Source: Methanoregula sp.
Lineage (GTDB): Archaea; Halobacteriota; Methanomicrobia; Methanomicrobiales; Methanospirillaceae
Direction of reading: 5' to 3'
DNA: 8,997 nucleotides
Assembly: GCA_026394695.1 (NCBI GenBank)
Contig: JAPKXT010000145.1
Coordinates: forward strand, 1 to 8,997
A program made the translations under genes and the position numbers. Every line of letters starts with the position of its first letter. Position 1 is the first letter of the stretch. Under the pieces are notes generated by a model that worked only from the letters and a program-made list of their open reading frames with translations, searched no databases and had not been told where the DNA came from. Below are positions 6,200 to 8,997 of this stretch, piece after piece.

Positions 6200-7108
6200 A
6201 TTCCTGATATCATCGGGGCGCAGGACCTGAAAAAAAATTTTGGTGATGTCATCGCTGTTGATGGTATCAGCTTTGCGGTAAAAAAAGGGGAAGTGTTCGG
6301 GTTTCTGGGCCCGAATGGAGCGGGTAAAACCTCGACTATGAAAATAATCGCGTGCGTCTCACCCCGTACCTCGGGTACACTTACGGTCTTTGGCATGGAC
6401 CCGGAGACCTGTCCTGTAGAAATCAAACAGCGGCTGGGTGTTGTCCCTCAGGAGACAAATCTCGATCCTGACTTCACCTGCTACGGTAACCTGTTCACTT
6501 ACGCCCGGTACTTTGACATTCCCGCAGATAGTGCCCACCAAAAAGCTGAGGAACTTCTGGAGTTTGTCCAGTTACAGGAAAAAAGGGATGTTACCGTCGA
6601 GAAACTCTCCGGGGGGATGAAACGACGGTTAATTCTTGCGCGTGCTCTCGTCAACAACCCTGACCTGCTCATCCTCGATGAACCTACCATCGGGCTTGAT
6701 CCGCAGGCACGTCATCTGATCTGGGAAAGACTGAAAATGTTACAGTCACAGGGAAATACGATCGTGCTCACTACGCACTACCTCGACGAAGCAGCCCGGT
6801 TATGCGACCGTCTCGTCATCATGGATAACGGAAAAATTCTCGTTGAAGGCTCACCTGCAGATCTCGTAAAGCAGTATGTCGGAAATGAAGTTGTGGAAGT
6901 GGAAAAGACTGAAGAAGTGTTGTCCTGCCTGACAGGGAAAAACATCCCGTTTGAAGTCATCGGAGATAATATACAGATTGCAACCGAATCTTCCCGCGAA
7001 GTCATCCGCATCCTGTTCGATCAATGCACTCCTCACAACGTGCTGACCCGCCCTGCAACCCTCGAAGATGTGTTCCTGAAACTTACCGGGAGGAAACTCA
7101 GGGAGTGA
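6200..7108 (+). CDS. ABC-2 type exporter ATP-binding protein (NodI/DrrA-like), probable ATT start
   Basis: The nucleotide-binding subunit of an exporter, hydrolysing ATP at the inner face of the membrane. Taking ATT 6200 as residue 1 (302 residues), it shows an A-loop aromatic in LKKNFG (Phe14), Walker A GPNGAGKT (37-44), Q-loop VPQ (Gln84), signature LSGGM (136-140), Walker B LLILDEP (Asp160, Glu161), GLDPQARHL D-loop and H-loop His193 in TTHYLDEA. The rest is the family's C-terminal extension ending ATLEDVFLKLTGRKLRE, seen in NodI/DrrA-type proteins. Homology is clear from IPDIIGAQDLKKNFG onward, but this frame has no usual start there: TAA 6176 closes it upstream and the first GTG (6293) would remove the first 31 residues, including the A-loop. 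The strong Shine-Dalgarno at 6188 makes ATT 6200 the best start; a sequencing error or an ATG-to-ATT mutation is the alternative. The stop is two bases from the permease ATG. The substrate is unknown. Confidence 0.9.
   Translation: MPDIIGAQDLKKNFGDVIAVDGISFAVKKGEVFGFLGPNGAGKTSTMKIIACVSPRTSGTLTVFGMDPETCPVEIKQRLGVVPQETNLDPDFTCYGNLFTYARYFDIPADSAHQKAEELLEFVQLQEKRDVTVEKLSGGMKRRLILARALVNNPDLLILDEPTIGLDPQARHLIWERLKMLQSQGNTIVLTTHYLDEAARLCDRLVIMDNGKILVEGSPADLVKQYVGNEVVEVEKTEEVLSCLTGKNIPFEVIGDNIQIATESSREVIRILFDQCTPHNVLTRPATLEDVFLKLTGRKLRE
7102..7105 (+). promoter_or_regulatory. Shine-Dalgarno GGAG inside the end of the ATPase gene
   Basis: GGAG, continuing as GGAGTGATC, lies in the last codons of the ATPase gene, five bases before ATG 7111. 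This links translation of the permease to that of the ATPase. Confidence 0.65.
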
Positions 7109-7110
7109 TC

Positions 7111-7896
7111 ATGCAAAACTTCTGGTCAATTCCCCGGATCAGCCGCCGGGCATGGAAAGTCTGGCACCGGAACCTCGTGGTCTTTTTCAGGACATGGCAC
7201 GTGAACTTTTTTCCTCCCCTTATCGAGGCGTTCCTGTACCTGTTCGCCATCGGTATGGGGATCGGTTCCTATGTGAAAGAGATCGGTGGCATACCGTATG
7301 TAAACTTTATCGCACCTGCAATCCTTGCAATCGCGGTCATGAACTCGGCATTCTTCGAGTGCACGTACGGGTCCTATGTGAGGATGTATTACCAGAAAAG
7401 TTTTGATGCGATGATCGCAACCCCGCTTTCGATCGAAGATGTGATTGCAGGAGAACTGCTCTGGGGGGCAACCCGGAGCGTGTTATATGTAGTCATTATG
7501 CTTCCCGTACTTGCAGCGTTTGGCGTTATCTCATTTCCCACATCGCTGCTTGCCATCCCGCTCGCGTTTCTGGGCGGACTTATGTTTGGTGGTATCGCAA
7601 TGTGCTTTACCGCCATTACACCCAGCATCGATACCCTGAACTACCCCTCGTTCCTGCTCATCACCCCTATGGCTCTCTTCTCAGGCACGTTCTTCCCGAT
7701 CACCCTGCTGCCAATACTCTTCCAGTATATCGCACTTGCCCTGCTCCCGCTTACCCATCTTGTGGCTGTTATGCGGATGCTCACCCTCCCTGCCATGACA
7801 GGAGTGCTGATCCTCCACCTGGCATGGATTATTCTGGTGACGGCAATCTTCTGTATTGTTGCGATCAACCTGATGAAAAAACGGTTAATTGTATAA
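7111..7896 (+). CDS. ABC-2 type exporter permease (NodJ-like)
   Basis: A 261-residue integral membrane protein, close to the usual NodJ length, that forms the channel for the ATPase encoded two bases upstream. A basic N-terminus (RISRRAWKVWHRN) is followed by about six hydrophobic segments, roughly at residues 34-54, 63-85, 118-140, 143-165, 173-200 and 230-255. The region between segments 2 and 3 (YYQKSFDAMIATPLSIEDVIAGELLW) is the conserved ABC-2 coupling loop: the KSFDAMIATPLS piece is typical of NodJ/DrrB proteins and contacts the ATPase. The start at 7111 is set by GGAG at 7102; the frame is open further upstream to 7024 only by overlap with the ATPase gene. The C-terminus is basic (LMKKRLIV). 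Family placement is firm; the exported substrate cannot be read from sequence. Confidence 0.93.
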   Translation: MQNFWSIPRISRRAWKVWHRNLVVFFRTWHVNFFPPLIEAFLYLFAIGMGIGSYVKEIGGIPYVNFIAPAILAIAVMNSAFFECTYGSYVRMYYQKSFDAMIATPLSIEDVIAGELLWGATRSVLYVVIMLPVLAAFGVISFPTSLLAIPLAFLGGLMFGGIAMCFTAITPSIDTLNYPSFLLITPMALFSGTFFPITLLPILFQYIALALLPLTHLVAVMRMLTLPAMTGVLILHLAWIILVTAIFCIVAINLMKKRLIV

Positions 7897-7904
7897 CGGG
7901 TAAT

Positions 7905-7942
7905 AAAAAATACAGCTGAAAATCTGGATTATCCTTTTTTTT
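7905..7942. terminator. Bidirectional terminator between convergent genes
   Basis: Between the permease stop (7896) and the methyltransferase stop (7956, minus strand) there is T8 at 7935-7942 on the plus strand, and A6 at 7905-7910, which reads as T6 on the minus strand. Each sits just past the opposing gene end, as expected for two convergent archaeal transcription units. Confidence 0.65.
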
Positions 7943-7955
7943 AGCGTGAGAAAGT

Positions 7956-8510
7956 CTACCCCTTCCGGACAATTTTCAGCACATACAGGGTCTCATCCTC
8001 AACAATTTTCTTTACCAGAATTTCTGACAGGAAACCTGACCGGAAAAAAAGATCCCGCACTTCAGGAAGCCCGGTAAGTGAAGAGATTAATAATAAAATT
8101 CTCCCGCCCGGTGCAAGCACTCTTCCGACATGTACAGCAAAGCGCTCGATCACTACCCGACCGCTCTCCCCTCCATTCAGTGCATGCTCGAGCCAGTCGT
8201 CAATCCTCTCCTCAGGTTGTGTCGGGAGATACGGGGGGTTAAACAGGATGAGATCAAACGTGCTTTGGATCCCGCAAAAAAGATCGCTTCGCACCACATC
8301 AACACCTTTTTTTTTAGCGCAGAGAACCGCATGAGGGTTAATATCGGTCGCAATCACCCCAGTAACCTTTGCAAGCTCAGCTGCGATAAGCCCGGAACCG
8401 GTACCGATTTCAAGAACGCGATCACCGGGCTTCACCTCAGCCCGGGCTGCATCAAGTAAAAGATACGTGTCGGCTTCGGGAATGTAAACCTGGCGGGCAT
8501 CAAACTGCAT
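7956..8510 (-). CDS. HemK2/Mtq2-type protein-(glutamine-N5) methyltransferase
   Basis: A 184-residue class I SAM-dependent methyltransferase of the HemK2/Mtq2 family. In archaea and eukaryotes these methylate the glutamine of the GGQ motif in the release factor (aRF1/eRF1), usually with Trm112 as partner. Seen: family N-terminus VYIPEADTYLLLDAA (residues 8-22), motif I LEIGTGSG (33-40), the acidic residue at the end of strand 2 in ATDINPHA (Asp56), and the catalytic NPPY (91-94) that recognises the substrate amide. A further strand, APGGRILLLISS (133-144), follows. It lacks the long N-terminal helical domain of bacterial PrmC, as expected for HemK2. The start ATG (8510-8508) is preceded by GAGATGATG, a weak Shine-Dalgarno. 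No Trm112 gene is in the window. The release-factor substrate is from family knowledge, not shown here. Confidence 0.9.
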   Translation of the reverse strand: MQFDARQVYIPEADTYLLLDAARAEVKPGDRVLEIGTGSGLIAAELAKVTGVIATDINPHAVLCAKKKGVDVVRSDLFCGIQSTFDLILFNPPYLPTQPEERIDDWLEHALNGGESGRVVIERFAVHVGRVLAPGGRILLLISSLTGLPEVRDLFFRSGFLSEILVKKIVEDETLYVLKIVRKG

Positions 8511-8592
8511 GCATCATCTCATCATCTCTATGTTACCATGCCCTGCCTCGTGCTTATTGACATGTACGCATGCTGTTTTGCGGGAGATGATA

Positions 8593-8627
8593 AGAATGTC
8601 TGCCCGGACATCTCTGATTTTTTTTTT
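8593..8627 (+). terminator. Hairpin followed by T10, plus strand
   Basis: ATGTC (8596-8600) and GACAT (8607-8611) form a stem around TGCCCG, extended by AG/CT with one bulged A. T10 follows at 8618-8627. It looks like an intrinsic terminator reading left to right, yet no plus-strand gene lies before it. Confidence 0.4.
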
Positions 8628-8633
8628 GATTGG

Positions 8634-8641
8634 TAAATATC
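8634..8641 (-). promoter_or_regulatory. Possible TATA box for the methyltransferase
   Basis: On the minus strand this reads GATATTTA, TATA-like, about 125 bases before the methyltransferase ATG. It would give a leader of roughly 100 bases. Weak; other A/T stretches nearby could serve equally. Confidence 0.25.
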
Positions 8642-8661
8642 AAAAAAGTATTCCGGAATAC
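8642..8661 (-). terminator. Perfect 14-bp palindrome followed by T6, minus strand
   Basis: GTATTCCGGAATAC (8648-8661) is a perfect palindrome, and on the minus strand it runs straight into T6 (8647-8642). This fits a short-stem intrinsic terminator for a transcript coming from the right. It could instead be a binding site for a dimeric regulator upstream of the methyltransferase. Confidence 0.4.
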
Positions 8662-8826
8662 CTTTGTCAGTTCGGTAAAACTCCGCAAGCCATGAGTAAG
8701 GGGCACGGGATATACATAAAAACGATCCTCAAGGTCAGATGCTGGCGTTTTCCAGAAGCCTGCACATCCAGTAGATCCGAAAGTAACTCCTAAAGTAAAA
8801 CCATCGGAATTTGACCGCCTTCGAAA

Positions 8827-8841
8827 GAAAATAATATTTTC
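8827..8841. repeat. AT-rich inverted repeat
   Basis: Seven-base perfect arms (GAAAATA and TATTTTC) around a single central A. It is too short to assign; it might be an operator or a chance palindrome in AT-rich DNA. Confidence 0.35.
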
Positions 8842-8871
8842 TCATTTTTAAATGGTATTAGCCCCCTCCAA

Positions 8872-8964
8872 AATATTGCATGAGAATCAGTTAGAACTGG
8901 GCGCTTGTAGCGTATTGCTCAATAAATTATCTTTTGATAGTAAAAGTACATCAGAATATTGCAT
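8872..8964 (+). repeat. Short direct repeat AATATTGCAT, two copies
   Basis: AATATTGCAT occurs at 8872-8881 and 8955-8964, starts 83 bases apart, with flanking matches that extend the similarity by a few bases. Two copies do not make an array, but more could lie to the right of the window. Confidence 0.35.
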
Positions 8965-8997
8965 AAAATTAAGAAACGACTGATAATTGACCGTAAA

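Larger units (their letters stand above)
8511..8997. other. 487-base right-end region without a convincing gene
   Basis: Open frames exist on both strands (plus 8596-8793; minus 8841-8557; minus 8845-8735) but none shows a recognisable family, and two lack good start signals. The region holds structured elements: a plus-strand hairpin with T10 (8593-8627), a minus-strand palindrome with T6 (8661-8642), a second palindrome at 8827-8841 and a 10-base direct repeat. G+C falls to about 30% over 8821-8997 by hand count, against 50-57% in the coding part I sampled. It may carry a non-coding transcript, the remains of a gene or element, or the upstream region of a gene beyond the right edge. Confidence 0.5.

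Noticed and set aside
8509..8793. 94-codon plus-strand frame beginning at the methyltransferase start
   Set aside because: It starts on the opposing gene's start codon, contains a hairpin and T10 tract, ends in a Ser/Arg-rich random-looking tail and matches no family I know. Its 8596 start has a fair ribosome site, so it is only kept as a finding.
8894..8925. tRNA or structured RNA around the CGCT/AGCG mini-hairpin
   Set aside because: The stem is only four base pairs (CGCT/AGCG) and no cloverleaf or known RNA motif can be built around it.
8872..8964. Possible CRISPR start from AATATTGCAT copies
   Set aside because: The repeat is too short and there are only two copies with no conserved spacer length. 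No cas gene is in the window.

Overview
The window looks like a piece of a methanogenic archaeal chromosome, most likely Methanomicrobiales (the Methanoregula/Methanosphaerula neighbourhood). That placement is inference from protein style: a soluble multi-PAS histidine kinase of the HisKA_2 type whose first PAS carries the GKGDFCYAIPFYGERRP signature common in these archaea, a HemK2/Mtq2-type methyltransferase of archaeal type, Shine-Dalgarno sites of the GGAGGTG kind, and T-run terminators.

Layout. Bases 1-4215 (+) are the 3' part of a very large sensor histidine kinase. Its reading frame is open through the left edge, so the gene starts outside the window. It has nine visible PAS-type modules, two of which are a recent 369-bp tandem duplication, then a coiled coil and a HisKA_2/HATPase_c core. 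Bases 4216-4566 hold a possible 42-residue membrane microprotein (4340-4468) and a promoter. Next come four small plus-strand genes: an uncharacterised 121-residue protein (4567-4932), a 46-residue four-cysteine protein (4996-5136), a 115-residue Cys/His-containing protein (5159-5506), and a protein built of exactly five 31-residue HEAT repeats (5520-5993). The last three are tightly spaced and probably co-transcribed.

After a 206-bp spacer comes a two-gene ABC exporter of NodI/NodJ (ABC-2) type: ATPase 6200-7108 and permease 7111-7896. The ATPase has no ATG/GTG/TTG at the place its homology begins. A near-perfect Shine-Dalgarno instead points to an ATT start at 6200. Convergent to it, on the minus strand at 7956-8510, is a HemK2/Mtq2-like protein-glutamine methyltransferase, probably acting on the release factor aRF1.

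Bases 8511-8997 have no convincing gene. They contain two facing hairpin-plus-T-run signals, other palindromes, a short direct repeat and an AT-rich end (about 30% G+C over 8821-8997 by hand count).

The genes do not form one obvious pathway. The most distinctive points are the non-canonical ATT start, the cluster of small cysteine-rich and HEAT-repeat proteins, the PAS tandem duplication, and the unexplained structured segment at the right end. No CRISPR array, tRNA, rRNA or insertion sequence was recognised.
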